Below, in pieces: positions 9,242-18,891 of a stretch of DNA of 64,000 bases. The DNA is from Polynucleobacter nymphae (GTDB lineage: Bacteria > Pseudomonadota > Gammaproteobacteria > Burkholderiales > Burkholderiaceae). Both the position numbers and the translations under genes were made by a program. Under the pieces are notes generated by a model that did not search any database, was not told the origin of the DNA, and saw only the letters and a list, made by a program, of their open reading frames with translations. How positions within the stretch are numbered: position 1 is the stretch's first letter; the number at the start of each line of letters is the position of its first letter. The DNA is taken from assembly GCF_018882155.1 (NCBI RefSeq), contig NZ_JACVPA010000002.1, forward strand, positions 348,374 through 412,373. The letters run 5' to 3'.

Positions 9242-10843
9242 ATGATTAATACCTTAAGACGTTCAGTATTTTTGGCAATGATTCCCGCGGCTATAGCGCT
9301 TGGAGTGACTAGTTTCTCACTGCCGGCTGCCGCTCAGCAACAAAAAACTCTCAGGTTTATTGCGCAGGCTGATCTCAAGATCTTAGATCCGATCACTACT
9401 ACTGCTTACATTACGCGTAACCATGGCTATATGGTGTATGACACCTTGTTCGCCATGGACAGCAAGTTTGAAATCAAACCACAGATGGTGGATAAGTTCA
9501 CCGTGAGTCCCGATAAAAAAACGTATACATTTACTCTACGTAATGGCCTCATGTTCCATGATGGCGCACCTGTTCGATCTGCCGACGTCATTGCTTCTAT
9601 TGATCGCTGGTCAAAGCGTGATGGACTTGGACAAAAATTAGCGGAGTCGACAGATTCATGGACTGCCACTAACGACAAAACCTTTGTTCTGAAGCTTAAA
9701 AAGCCTTTTGCTTTCGTATTAGATGCTTTAGGAAAGCCTTCCTCCAACGTGCCATTTATCATGCCTGAGCGCGTTGCGAAGACTGATGCGTTTACGAATA
9801 TCACAGATCCTACTGGTTCTGGTCCATTCAAAATGATCAAAGACGAATGGGTTCCTGGCAGCAAAGTTATTTACGTCAAAAATAAAGAGTACGTACCCCG
9901 CAAGGAAGCGCCATCTTGGGCTTCAGGTGGTAAGGTTGTTAAAGTTGACCGCGTTGAGTGGCTCTATATTCCTGATGCAGCAACTGCAGCCAATGCTCTA
10001 GGTAATGGCGAGGCTGATTGGTGGGAGCAGATGCCTCCAGATCTCATTCCACTGCTTGCTAAAAATAGTAGTGTGAAGGTAGAAAATATTGACCCATTAG
10101 GTTCAATGGGCCTCATTCGCTTTAACTTCCTATACCCTCCGTTTAATAACGAGAAGATGCGCCGTGCAGTAGCCATGGTTGTTAATCAACAAGATTACGT
10201 ATTGGGTATTGCTGGTAACGCAGACAATGGTAAGCCTTGTGCTTCCTACTTTACTTGCGGCACACCCTTGGCTAGCAATGTTGGCTCAAGCTTAATAACC
10301 GGCAAACGTGATTTTGAGGCTGCCAAAGCATTGATTAAGGAATCGGGCTACAAGGGCGAGAAGATCGTCATTATTTCTGCAGCTGATCAGCCTATCGTTC
10401 AGTCTCAATCTCTTTTGACTACCGAGCTATTACGCAAATTAGGTTTGAATGTGGAATTACAAGCGGGTGACTGGGGTAGCTTGATTACTCGCCGCACATC
10501 AAAAGAGCCACTTGATAAAGGCGGCTGGTCTATTTTCCATACCTGGTTAGTGGGACCAGACTTGCTTAATCCAGGCGTGAACTTCGCACTGCGTGGCAAT
10601 GGTGATAAGGCTTGGTTTGGTTGGCCTACTGATCCAAAGTTAGAGTCATTGCGTGAGGCTTATTTTGAGGCACCTAATGCAGCTGGAGCCAAGAAAGCAG
10701 CAGAAGCAGTTCAGGGCCGCGCATTTGAGTTCTTGCCTTATATTCCAACTGCTCAGTTTATTTTGCCGACCGCATACCGCACTAATCTTTCTGGGATTAT
10801 TGTGGCGCCAATGGCATTTCTTTGGAATGTGGAGAAAAAATAA
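9242..10843 (+). CDS. ABC transporter substrate-binding protein, peptide/opine/nickel family 5
   Basis: 533 residues, start preceded by a strong ACGGAGG. Signal peptide ends near LPAAAQQ. Family 5 features: ADLKILDPITTTAYITRNHGYMVYDTLF, the conserved LRNGLMFHDGAPVRSADVIASI block, and DPTGSGPFKM. In the periplasm it would bind a peptide or similar ligand and deliver it to the two permeases encoded directly downstream. It is the first transporter gene in an operon of five. Confidence 0.92.
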   Translation: MINTLRRSVFLAMIPAAIALGVTSFSLPAAAQQQKTLRFIAQADLKILDPITTTAYITRNHGYMVYDTLFAMDSKFEIKPQMVDKFTVSPDKKTYTFTLRNGLMFHDGAPVRSADVIASIDRWSKRDGLGQKLAESTDSWTATNDKTFVLKLKKPFAFVLDALGKPSSNVPFIMPERVAKTDAFTNITDPTGSGPFKMIKDEWVPGSKVIYVKNKEYVPRKEAPSWASGGKVVKVDRVEWLYIPDAATAANALGNGEADWWEQMPPDLIPLLAKNSSVKVENIDPLGSMGLIRFNFLYPPFNNEKMRRAVAMVVNQQDYVLGIAGNADNGKPCASYFTCGTPLASNVGSSLITGKRDFEAAKALIKESGYKGEKIVIISAADQPIVQSQSLLTTELLRKLGLNVELQAGDWGSLITRRTSKEPLDKGGWSIFHTWLVGPDLLNPGVNFALRGNGDKAWFGWPTDPKLESLREAYFEAPNAAGAKKAAEAVQGRAFEFLPYIPTAQFILPTAYRTNLSGIIVAPMAFLWNVEKK

Positions 10844-10877
10844 TTCCTTTTCTTGTTAAGTCTTTAGGAGTTATTTT

Positions 10878-11819
10878 TTGCTTTCATACATAGTAAGGCG
10901 CTTGGGCGCAACGGTGGTCGTCATGGCCGTCGTTGCGTTTGTTGTTTTCTCCCTCTTGTATCTCACGCCTGGTGATCCTGCTGCAGTTATTGCAGGAGAT
11001 GTGGCCACTACCGAGGACATAGAGCGCATACGTCAGTCTTTAGGTTTAGATCAGCCATTTTTAGTTCGCTTTGGAACTTGGGTATGGGCTTTACTTCACG
11101 GTGATCTGGGAACATCCATCTTCAACAATCTGCCCGTCGCCAAGCTCATTGGTCAAAGAGTTGAGCCCACACTATCGCTGACTATTTGCACTCTCATTAT
11201 TGCTATTTTGACCTCTGTACCGCTAGGCGCAATTGCAGCAGCCCGTGCTGAAAGCAAGTTAGACCACACCATTATGGGATTTTCTGTACTGGGATTTTCT
11301 ATCCCAGTCTTTGTTTTAGCTTACTTATTAATACTCCTTTTTTCTTTGCAATTGCATTGGTTGCCAGTTCAGGGTTATCGACCTATTAGCGAAGGTATTT
11401 GGCCTTGGTTTAAGCATTTGATTCTGCCTAGCATAGCTTTAGGTACGGTATATGCAGCCTTAATTGCGCGTATTACACGTGCCAGTGTTTTGGATGTCTT
11501 GTCGCAAGACTACATTCGGACAGCGCAGGCCAAAGGCTTAAAAGAGCGCGACATCATGATTCACCATGCACTTAAAAATGCTGCTGTGCCGATTATTACT
11601 GTTATCGGTATTGGTATCGGGCTGTTGATCTCAGGCGCTGTTGTGACGGAAACGGTTTTTGCAATTCCGGGAATAGGGCGTTTGACAGTAGATGCCATTT
11701 TGCGTCGAGACTATCCGATTATTCAAGGGGTGATACTCATTTTTTCAGCGACCTACGTGATGATTAATTTAATGATTGATTTGTCATACGTCTTTTTTGA
11801 TCCTCGCATCCGTTACTAG
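10878..11819 (+). CDS. ABC transporter permease, DppB type
   Basis: 313 residues. It starts at a TTG at 10878 supported by TTTAGGAG 7-8 nt upstream; no better ATG is near. The N-terminal membrane anchor MLSYIVRRLGATVVVMAVVAF and LYLTPGDPAA match DppB/OppB. The cytoplasmic EAA loop is visible as DYIRTAQAKGLKERDIM. Five to six membrane segments. It pairs with the next gene to form the transmembrane channel of the peptide-type importer. Confidence 0.92.
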   Translation: MLSYIVRRLGATVVVMAVVAFVVFSLLYLTPGDPAAVIAGDVATTEDIERIRQSLGLDQPFLVRFGTWVWALLHGDLGTSIFNNLPVAKLIGQRVEPTLSLTICTLIIAILTSVPLGAIAAARAESKLDHTIMGFSVLGFSIPVFVLAYLLILLFSLQLHWLPVQGYRPISEGIWPWFKHLILPSIALGTVYAALIARITRASVLDVLSQDYIRTAQAKGLKERDIMIHHALKNAAVPIITVIGIGIGLLISGAVVTETVFAIPGIGRLTVDAILRRDYPIIQGVILIFSATYVMINLMIDLSYVFFDPRIRY

Positions 11820-11824
11820 GCTCT

Positions 11825-12727
11825 ATGATCAATAGCAACACTCTGAACGCAGTAGATTGGTCAGCACAGATCTCGAAAGCACGCTTATTTATGAGCGTAC
11901 AGTTGCCCGCTTTATACAAGCGCTATCCATTTGCAGTGATTGGTGCAGCAACATTATTGCTCATGACCTTTATCGCTATTTTCGCGCCACTCTTAGCTAC
12001 GGTGGATCCGCAGGCAGTCGCGCCATTAAATCGCTTGAAGCCGCCAAGCTGGGAGTATTGGTTTGGTACTGATGCTCTAGGGCGCGATGTGTATAGCCGT
12101 GTGATGTACGGCACTCGTGTTTCTCTGACCGTTGGAATTTCAGTAGCTTTGTTAAGCACTGTGATTGGTTTGGCCATCGGTTTGATTACTGGTTTTGTGC
12201 GCTGGCTAGATGCGATTGTGATGCGGATTATGGATGGATTGATGTCTATCCCCTCGATCTTGCTAGCGATTGCCTTAATGGCTTTAACTAAGGCCAGTAT
12301 TGAAAACGTGATTATCGCCATTACCTTGGCAGAAGTGCCGCGAGTAGTGCGCCTGGTCCGTAGCTTAGTCTTAGGCTTACGTGAGCAGCCCTATGTTGAG
12401 GCAGCGGCAGCATCTGGTACGCCTTTGGTAAAAACATTGCTACGTCACATTCTGCCCAATATTGCTGCGCCCTTATTGGTTCAAGCGACTTATATCTGTG
12501 CTTCTGCAATGATCACAGAAGCCATTTTGTCCTTTATTGGCGCAGGCACTCCACCCAATATTCCTAGCTGGGGCAACATCATGGCGGAATCAAGAAGCCT
12601 GTTCCAAATTGCTGGCTACCTGATCTTATTCCCGTCTATTTTTCTATCGGCAACGGTGCTTGCAGTCAATTACCTGGGTGATGGTTTGCGGGATGCCTTA
12701 GATCCTCGTCTTTCGAGGAGAATGTAA
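11825..12727 (+). CDS. ABC transporter permease, DppC type
   Basis: 300 residues, starting 5 nt after the DppB-type gene. It has the N-terminal OppC_N segment (FAVIGAATLLLMTFIAIFAP), the typical FGTDALGRDVYSRVMYGTR signature and the EAA loop LREQPYVEAAAASGTPLVK. Second permease subunit of the importer; same operon as its neighbours. Confidence 0.92.
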   Translation: MINSNTLNAVDWSAQISKARLFMSVQLPALYKRYPFAVIGAATLLLMTFIAIFAPLLATVDPQAVAPLNRLKPPSWEYWFGTDALGRDVYSRVMYGTRVSLTVGISVALLSTVIGLAIGLITGFVRWLDAIVMRIMDGLMSIPSILLAIALMALTKASIENVIIAITLAEVPRVVRLVRSLVLGLREQPYVEAAAASGTPLVKTLLRHILPNIAAPLLVQATYICASAMITEAILSFIGAGTPPNIPSWGNIMAESRSLFQIAGYLILFPSIFLSATVLAVNYLGDGLRDALDPRLSRRM

Positions 12728-12730
12728 TTC

Positions 12731-13735
12731 ATGAGTCAGGCTACTGGAAAGACGATATTAGAAGTTAAAGATTTACGAACGTATTTCTATACGCGCGATG
12801 GCGTGGTTCGTTCTGTAGATGGGGTTTCCTTTTCAGTATCAGAGGGTGAAACCTTAGCGATTGTCGGAGAGTCGGGCTGCGGTAAGAGCGTGACCTCTTT
12901 ATCATTATTGCGACTCATACCGACTCCCCCAGGAAAAATTGTTTCTGGATCCGTTTTGTATCACGGCAAGGACTTGCTAAAGCTCTCAGAAGATGAAATG
13001 CGTGATATTCGTGGAGATAAGATCTCGATGATCTTCCAAGAGCCGATGACTTCCTTAAATCCAGTCATCACAGTCGGCAGACAAATTGGCGAAGTTTTAG
13101 AGTTACATCGTCAGTGCAGCAAAGAGGAAGTAAGTGATCGAATTCTAGAACTACTCAAGTTGGTTAACATTCCAGAGCCTGAAAGAAGAATGAATGAGTA
13201 CCCGCATCAGCTTTCAGGAGGTATGCGACAACGCATTATGATTGCCATGGCTTTGGCTTGTGACCCTGAGATCTTGATTGCTGATGAACCAACAACAGCC
13301 TTGGACGTTACTATTCAGGCACAAATATTAAATCTGATGCGTGAGCTAAGGGATCGCACTCGTGCCGCAATTATTTTGATTACGCACGATCTTGGCGTTG
13401 TAGCAGAAATGGCGCAACGGGTAGTGGTGATGTATGCCGGACGTAAAGTAGAGGAGGCTAGCGTTTATGATTTATTCGCTAAGCCAATGCACCCTTACAC
13501 ATTGGGCCTCTTAAATTCAATGCCGCGCCTTGACGATACAAGCTCTAAACGTTTGGTGGAAATTCCGGGCATGGTTCCATCTATGAGAACTGAGATTGTT
13601 GGTTGCGCATTTGCCCCTCGTTGCCCAGAAGTCAGTGAGCGCTGCTTGCTCGAATCTCCGATTCTGAAGGATTATGGTAACGAACACTCAGTAGCGTGCT
13701 GGAATCCAGTAGCGGTATCAAAGGATATTGCATGA
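12731..13735 (+). CDS. ABC transporter ATPase, DppD type
   Basis: 334 residues. Walker A GESGCGKS at 46-53, ABC signature LSGGMRQR, Walker [15 protein letters not shown]-loop ITHD, and the oligopeptide-transporter C-terminal domain with the Cys-rich [15 protein letters not shown] that in DppD/OppD can hold an Fe-S cluster. It energises peptide import together with the following ATPase. Start codon 3 nt after the DppC-type gene; its stop overlaps the next start as ATGA. Confidence 0.92.
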   Translation: MSQATGKTILEVKDLRTYFYTRDGVVRSVDGVSFSVSEGETLAIVGESGCGKSVTSLSLLRLIPTPPGKIVSGSVLYHGKDLLKLSEDEMRDIRGDKISMIFQEPMTSLNPVITVGRQIGEVLELHRQCSKEEVSDRILELLKLVNIPEPERRMNEYPHQLSGGMRQRIMIAMALACDPEILIADEPTTALDVTIQAQILNLMRELRDRTRAAIILITHDLGVVAEMAQRVVVMYAGRKVEEASVYDLFAKPMHPYTLGLLNSMPRLDDTSSKRLVEIPGMVPSMRTEIVGCAFAPRCPEVSERCLLESPILKDYGNEHSVACWNPVAVSKDIA

Positions 13736-14715
13736 GTAAGCAACAAAAACAGCTTTTAGAGCTCAAAAATCTGACGAAGCACTATCCCATTCGCAAGGGC
13801 TTGCTCAGCCGGATTGCAGGTTATGTCTATGCTGTTGATGGCGTTAGCTTTTCTATTTATGAAGGCGAAACATTAGGCCTAGTGGGCGAGAGTGGCTGCG
13901 GTAAGTCTACCGTTGGCAGAACTATTCTCAGATTGATTGATCCTACTGCCGGTGAAATTCTTTGGCGTGGCGAGAGAATTGACGAGCTGTCTCGGAATGA
14001 AATGAGACCCTTTCGTAAAGAAATTCAGGCAGTTTTTCAGGATCCGTATTCTTCACTCAATCCACGCATGCGTGCCGCTGATATTGTCTCCGAGCCTTTA
14101 CGCAACTTTGAAAAACTTACTCAAGCTGAGGGCCGGGATAGGGTGAGTGAGTTATTTGCATTAGTAGGCTTGCGCCCTGATCAGATGTTGCGCTATCCCC
14201 ATGAGTTTTCTGGTGGCCAACGCCAACGCTTGGGCATTGCCCGAGCTTTGTCAGTAAAGCCCAAGCTCATCATGTGCGATGAACCTGTCTCAGCATTAGA
14301 TGTTTCGGTTCAGGCGCAAGTTATTAATTTATTAGGTGATTTACAGCAAGAATTTGGCGTATCTTACTTATTTATCGCGCATGATTTAGCAGTTGTAAAA
14401 CACATTAGCCATCGAATTGCAGTGATGTACTTAGGACGTGTAGTTGAGCTTGCAGCAACAGACGAGTTATTTAAGCGACCATCTCATCCTTATACCGAAG
14501 CATTGCTCTCTGCTGTGCCAATTCCTGACCCAACAAAACAGCGCAAACAAATAGTACTTGGCGGTGATGTTCCAAGCCCCATTAATCGCCCTAGTGGTTG
14601 TCACTTCCATACTCGCTGCATCTATGCTCAAGCACGTTGTAAGGTGGAAGAGCCTGTTCTAGAGGAGATTTCTCCAGGACATTTTGTTGCTTGCCACTTC
14701 AAGCTCAATACATAA
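13732..14715 (+). CDS. ABC transporter ATPase, DppF type
   Basis: 327 residues starting at the ATG at 13732, which overlaps the upstream stop (ATGA), so the pair is translationally coupled; an upstream in-frame TTG (13696) is not needed. Walker A GESGCGKS at 52-59, signature [15 protein letters not shown], Walker [15 protein letters not shown]-loop IAHD, and a C-terminal Cys-containing [15 protein letters not shown]. Last gene of the transporter operon; it faces the leftward M81 gene. Confidence 0.92.
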   Translation: MSKQQKQLLELKNLTKHYPIRKGLLSRIAGYVYAVDGVSFSIYEGETLGLVGESGCGKSTVGRTILRLIDPTAGEILWRGERIDELSRNEMRPFRKEIQAVFQDPYSSLNPRMRAADIVSEPLRNFEKLTQAEGRDRVSELFALVGLRPDQMLRYPHEFSGGQRQRLGIARALSVKPKLIMCDEPVSALDVSVQAQVINLLGDLQQEFGVSYLFIAHDLAVVKHISHRIAVMYLGRVVELAATDELFKRPSHPYTEALLSAVPIPDPTKQRKQIVLGGDVPSPINRPSGCHFHTRCIYAQARCKVEEPVLEEISPGHFVACHFKLNT

Positions 14716-14752
14716 AGTCTAGACGTTGCCACGCTGATTGGTGATGAATCTT

Positions 14753-16258
14753 CTAATCTAGTGGATAGATTGGGCGTCTAATATGTTTAAAGTCAAACCA
14801 ATCGTAATTTGAGCTAGTTGGGCCACCTTGATCAGAATCGCATTCAACAAAACCCTTGCTGAGAGGAAAGAAGACTGGTCGACAATACATGCGTGATTTC
14901 AGCAGCACATAGGTCTTAGATTTCAGATCAATACCCAGATCCGTCATGACAGCAACATCATAGGGCTCCACACGATTGGAGCTGATGACAATTTGTAGAT
15001 CCGCAGTTTCAAATAAAACAGTCGGACCCATCGACAATGTAGATCCCTTAAAGATAGGCCCAGTAACCTGAATCTGACCATCGCTAATGGCTCTCACAAT
15101 TCCTGTGAGTTTCAGTGGAGATTTACTAGTACCACGATAAGTCCAACCTGACTTATTGCCTAATTCAATATTGGCTTTTTCTCCAACGCCTACTTTAATC
15201 AGCATTTGGACAGTTTCGGGATCTGTAAATGGCCCACAAGCAATATTGCTTAAGTCAAATTGGAGGGCGGACTCTAAAATATCTGTGGTGTCACATGGTC
15301 CGCCTGACATGACATTGTCGCTGTGATCAAGCAGCAGTACAGGACCTATTCCTGGTGATTGCGCAAGTTCGCTGGCTTTTTGTAGTGCTGCACTGATTGG
15401 AGAGCTGTCATAAATAAATCCATCAGACTGTGCCAGAATCATGTTTTGCAATTGATCTGCACATTGATTTGCTAATTCATTAGAGGATGAGCTCAGTTCA
15501 TCAACAATGACAATCACAGACATGCCAGCATCTTTAAAATCTGCCAGACTAAATCCTGCCAAAATGGAAGCTGCTAAGACACCCGGTTTTTTTTCTAATT
15601 CAATCGCTGCTTCTACTGCAAGCTTCATGGCACCTTCATTCGTATTGCTGCGAAGAGTGTGCGATAACAGGGGAATTTGACGATAAGCCATCGTAGGGCG
15701 TATTTTTCCTTTGAGCATATCGCGCAATAGCCTGCCTGCATGAATACCGGTTTCATACATATCGATGTGAGGGTAGGTTTTAAAGCTCAGCATCACATCA
15801 CTATGCTCAATCATCATTGATGTCACGTTTGCATGCAAATCTAAGGCTACAGCAATCGGAATATTGGGCGCAATTGATTTAATTCTTTTAAGGAGTGCTC
15901 CTTCTCCATCGACCGCATCCTCTGAAACCATGGCACCATGCAGATCTAAGAGTACGGCATCACAGCCTTGCTGGACTGCTTCTACGATGCTATTGCAGAT
16001 ACGTTCGTATGCTTTTGCACAGACCGTACCACTGGGATTGGAAAATGCGCAAACTGGCGTGACGATTTCTACCTGTTCTTGTTTGGCAATCTGAATAAAA
16101 GCACCCATCGCTGTCTGGGCATTCTCTTGATCCTGGTAAGCATCTTGATTCCAGAACGGATTAAAGGCTGCTAGTGGCGTGGGAATAGGCGAGAAGGTAT
16201 TGGTCTCATGTTGAAAACGTGCGATGACCCACTTACCCAAACCTTTTTTCTCAATCAT
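14753..16258 (-). CDS. M81-family metalloprotein, MlrC-like
   Basis: 501 residues. Typical M81/MlrC marks: an N-terminal ARFQHETNTFSP, ALDLHANVT, and LLLDHSDNVMSGGPCDTT, which contain the putative zinc ligands. MlrC in sphingomonads cleaves linearised microcystin fragments, but the family is wide and most members, including those in Burkholderiales, have unknown substrates and lie in peptide or amino-acid catabolic clusters like this one. No mlrA, mlrB or mlrD is seen. It is the last gene of a leftward operon (M20, aminotransferase, carbamoylase, M81), 30 nt after the carbamoylase, and is cytoplasmic (no signal peptide). Confidence 0.85.
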   Translation of the reverse strand: MIEKKGLGKWVIARFQHETNTFSPIPTPLAAFNPFWNQDAYQDQENAQTAMGAFIQIAKQEQVEIVTPVCAFSNPSGTVCAKAYERICNSIVEAVQQGCDAVLLDLHGAMVSEDAVDGEGALLKRIKSIAPNIPIAVALDLHANVTSMMIEHSDVMLSFKTYPHIDMYETGIHAGRLLRDMLKGKIRPTMAYRQIPLLSHTLRSNTNEGAMKLAVEAAIELEKKPGVLAASILAGFSLADFKDAGMSVIVIVDELSSSSNELANQCADQLQNMILAQSDGFIYDSSPISAALQKASELAQSPGIGPVLLLDHSDNVMSGGPCDTTDILESALQFDLSNIACGPFTDPETVQMLIKVGVGEKANIELGNKSGWTYRGTSKSPLKLTGIVRAISDGQIQVTGPIFKGSTLSMGPTVLFETADLQIVISSNRVEPYDVAVMTDLGIDLKSKTYVLLKSRMYCRPVFFPLSKGFVECDSDQGGPTSSNYDWFDFKHIRRPIYPLD

Positions 16259-16288
16259 TATTTTTTATAAGCCGGATGGATTGATAAA

Positions 16289-17527
16289 TTATGGATGCTG
16301 CCCAGCAAATGCCAGCATAGAATGAAGGAGTACATTAGCACCAGCCTCTAAATGCTCAGCTTTTGCATCCTCAATTTCATTATGACTAACACCATCTTTG
16401 CAGGGGATGAAGATCATTCCGGTTGGAGCTAAGCGCTTCATATAAATAGCATCATGGCCAGCTCCCGAGACAACATCCATATTGGAATATCCCAGATCGT
16501 TAGCAGCTTTCCGAATAGTTTCAACACACTTCGCGTCAAAATTACATGGTGGAAAGTGCGACACTTCTTTTAAATCAATGGCGATGGACTTTCCTGATGC
16601 AACTTGTGCAATATATTCTTTAAGTTTTGATGTCATCAAGTCCAAAGTTGCAGAGTCTGGATGACGAATATCGATCGAAAACTGTACTTGCCCCGGGATG
16701 ACGTTTCTACTATTGGGAAAGACTTGAACCATTCCTACCGTACCTCTGCCATGTGGGGCATGCTGTCGGGCTAGCTCTACAACGTATTGCATGATGCCTA
16801 AGGCATTTTGCAGGGCATCTATGCGAATATCCATTGGCGTTGGTCCAGCATGCGCCTCAAAACCGTGAACCGTGCAGTCAAACCAGCGAAGTCCCATGAC
16901 TGCTGGTACTACCCCAATCACGATATTTTCCTTTTCAAGGACGGGCCCTTGTTCTATATGTGCTTCAAAGTAAGCACCGCAAGGGTGATCACCTGGTTTC
17001 TCGCTTCCCAAGAAACCAATGCGGAGTAATTCTTCTTTGACGTTTTTGCCTTCAATATCTTTGGCTGCATAGGCATGATCAATACTCACTGCGCCAGAGA
17101 AAACGCCTGAGCCCATCATGACTGGTGTAAATCGAGAGCCTTCCTCATTGGTCCAGAATACGACCTCAATAGGAGCATCAGTCTTAATCTGATAGTCATT
17201 CAGTGTTTCAATGACTTCTAAACCCGCTAGCACACCATAGTTGCCGTCATATTTTCCACCAGTTGGCTGAGTATCAATATGACTACCAGTCATGATGGGT
17301 GCTAAGTCGGGATTGCTGCCTGGACGGCGCATAAACGTATTGCCAATTTGGTCGGTAGTAATTGTGAGGCCTAGCGCAAGTGCTTTATTGATGACCCATT
17401 GACGACCTTGTTTATCTAGGTCGGTGAGTGCGAGGCGACAGACGCCTCCCTTTGCGGTCTTACCAATCTGAGCCAAACTTAAAAGGGAGTCACAGAGCCT
17501 ATCGCCGCGTACACGAATATCGCCCAC
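16289..17527 (-). CDS. Zn-dependent N-carbamoyl-amino-acid hydrolase / ureidopropionase (HyuC/AllC family)
   Basis: 412 residues. M20-fold carbamoylase signatures are all present: TGSHIDTQPTGGKYDGNYG (metal ligands), FWTNEEGSRFTP, EAHIEQGPVLE, HAGPTPMDIRIDAL in the lid/dimer domain and VSGAGHDAIYM. The family removes the carbamoyl group from N-carbamoyl amino acids, 3-ureidopropionate or allantoate. The stop of the upstream omega-amino-acid aminotransferase lies 2 nt before its start, so the pair could convert a ureido acid to an amino acid and then a semialdehyde. No hydantoinase or dihydropyrimidinase gene is in the window. Confidence 0.9.
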   Translation of the reverse strand: MGDIRVRGDRLCDSLLSLAQIGKTAKGGVCRLALTDLDKQGRQWVINKALALGLTITTDQIGNTFMRRPGSNPDLAPIMTGSHIDTQPTGGKYDGNYGVLAGLEVIETLNDYQIKTDAPIEVVFWTNEEGSRFTPVMMGSGVFSGAVSIDHAYAAKDIEGKNVKEELLRIGFLGSEKPGDHPCGAYFEAHIEQGPVLEKENIVIGVVPAVMGLRWFDCTVHGFEAHAGPTPMDIRIDALQNALGIMQYVVELARQHAPHGRGTVGMVQVFPNSRNVIPGQVQFSIDIRHPDSATLDLMTSKLKEYIAQVASGKSIAIDLKEVSHFPPCNFDAKCVETIRKAANDLGYSNMDVVSGAGHDAIYMKRLAPTGMIFIPCKDGVSHNEIEDAKAEHLEAGANVLLHSMLAFAGQHP

Positions 17528-17529
17528 AA

Positions 17530-18891
17530 TTAAAAAGCTTTCTGAAGAACCTTAGCAAAGGTCTCTAAGAACGATTCGAGTTCAGATGGTGTTGCAACAA
17601 ATGGAGGGCCCATCGCAATCGTATCGCCAGTAATGCGAACTAGAATGCCGTTCTCAATACAGCTCTCCAGAACTTGCATACCGCGTAATCCTGGCTTACC
17701 AGCAATTGGCTCTAGATCTATACCTGCTGATACACCACAGTTACGGATATCCATCACGCCATGCATTCCCTTATAGGAGTGAACACCTTCCTCTAGAACC
17801 TTTTCTAAAACTTTGGTTTTTTCCATGATGCCATCGGACTCAAAAATATCGAGAGAGGCATGCGCTGCAGCTGCAGCAATCGGGTGTCCGGAGTAAGTGA
17901 AGCCGTGGAAGAATTCAATTACCTGCTCTTGGCCGCCAACATTGACGATCGTGTCATAAATATCTTGACGCACAATGACGCCACCCATCGGAATGACGCC
18001 ATTTGTGATGGCCTTGGCAAAGGTAATCATGTCGGGTTTAACGCCGAAACGATCCGCTCCAAAATTGGCAGCTAAGCGTCCAAAACCAGTAATGACTTCA
18101 TCAAAAATCAGCAAGATGCCGTGCTTGTCACAAATTTCTCGAATTTTTTGTAAGTAGCCAACAGGAGGAACGATCACGCCAGTTGAACCTTGAACTGGTT
18201 CCAGAATAACTGCCGCAATATTGCTAGCATCATGCAACAAAACAATGCGCTCTAAGTCATCAGCTAAGTGAGCTCCCCAAGTTGGCATTCCTTTGGAAAA
18301 AGCCATTTGAGATAAATTCAATGTGTGGGGAAGATGATCTACTCCTGGCATCATCATTGAGCCAAATGATTTGCGATTGGTTGGTATTCCGCCTACCGAG
18401 ATTCCACCCACGCATCCGCCATGATAGGCACGCTCTCTGCCGATAAAACGAATTCGACTCGCTTCGCCTTTTGCACGGTGATAGGCGAGGGCAATCTTCA
18501 GTGATGTATCCACCGCTTCGGATCCCGAGTTCACAAAAAATACTTTATTTAATCCAGGGGGAGCGTATTGAACAATTCTTTCTGCGAGACGAAATGTTTC
18601 TGGTCCTGCCATCTGAAAGGCTGGAACATAATCCATTTTTTGGTATTGTTTTTGAATCGCCTCAATGATGCGTGGATCACCATGTCCTAACGGGGAAGTC
18701 CAGAGCCCAGACGCGCCATCAAACAACTTGCGACCATGGTCATCGGTGTAATAAACCCCTTTGGCGGCAACCATGATTTTGGGTTTATTTTTAAAATAAC
18801 GGTTAGGTGTATAGGGAAGCCAATAGGCATCCATATTTGCCACATAGCTATCTGGGTCTACTTCTTTAAATGGGGAGCTCTCGATTTTCAT
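17530..18891 (-). CDS. Class III omega-amino acid:pyruvate aminotransferase (beta-alanine type)
   Basis: 453 residues. Strong overall match in memory to Pseudomonas omega-amino acid:pyruvate transaminase: WLPYTPNRYFKNKP, DGASGLWTSPLGHG, MDYVPAFQM, FFVNSGSEAVDTSLKIALAY, FIGRERAYHGG and ISVGGIPTNRKSFG. PLP contacts: LIFDEVITGFGR (Asp264) and Schiff-base Lys293 in TFAKAITNG. It would transfer the amino group of beta-alanine or another omega-amine to pyruvate. The start overlaps the end of the M20 gene by 4 nt (ATGA), indicating translational coupling. Confidence 0.9.
   Translation of the reverse strand: MKIESSPFKEVDPDSYVANMDAYWLPYTPNRYFKNKPKIMVAAKGVYYTDDHGRKLFDGASGLWTSPLGHGDPRIIEAIQKQYQKMDYVPAFQMAGPETFRLAERIVQYAPPGLNKVFFVNSGSEAVDTSLKIALAYHRAKGEASRIRFIGRERAYHGGCVGGISVGGIPTNRKSFGSMMMPGVDHLPHTLNLSQMAFSKGMPTWGAHLADDLERIVLLHDASNIAAVILEPVQGSTGVIVPPVGYLQKIREICDKHGILLIFDEVITGFGRLAANFGADRFGVKPDMITFAKAITNGVIPMGGVIVRQDIYDTIVNVGGQEQVIEFFHGFTYSGHPIAAAAAHASLDIFESDGIMEKTKVLEKVLEEGVHSYKGMHGVMDIRNCGVSAGIDLEPIAGKPGLRGMQVLESCIENGILVRITGDTIAMGPPFVATPSELESFLETFAKVLQKAF

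Noticed and set aside
14753..16258. Microcystin-degradation (mlr) locus
   Set aside because: Only an M81/MlrC-like gene is present; mlrA, mlrB and mlrD are not seen, and most M81 proteins have other or unknown substrates.
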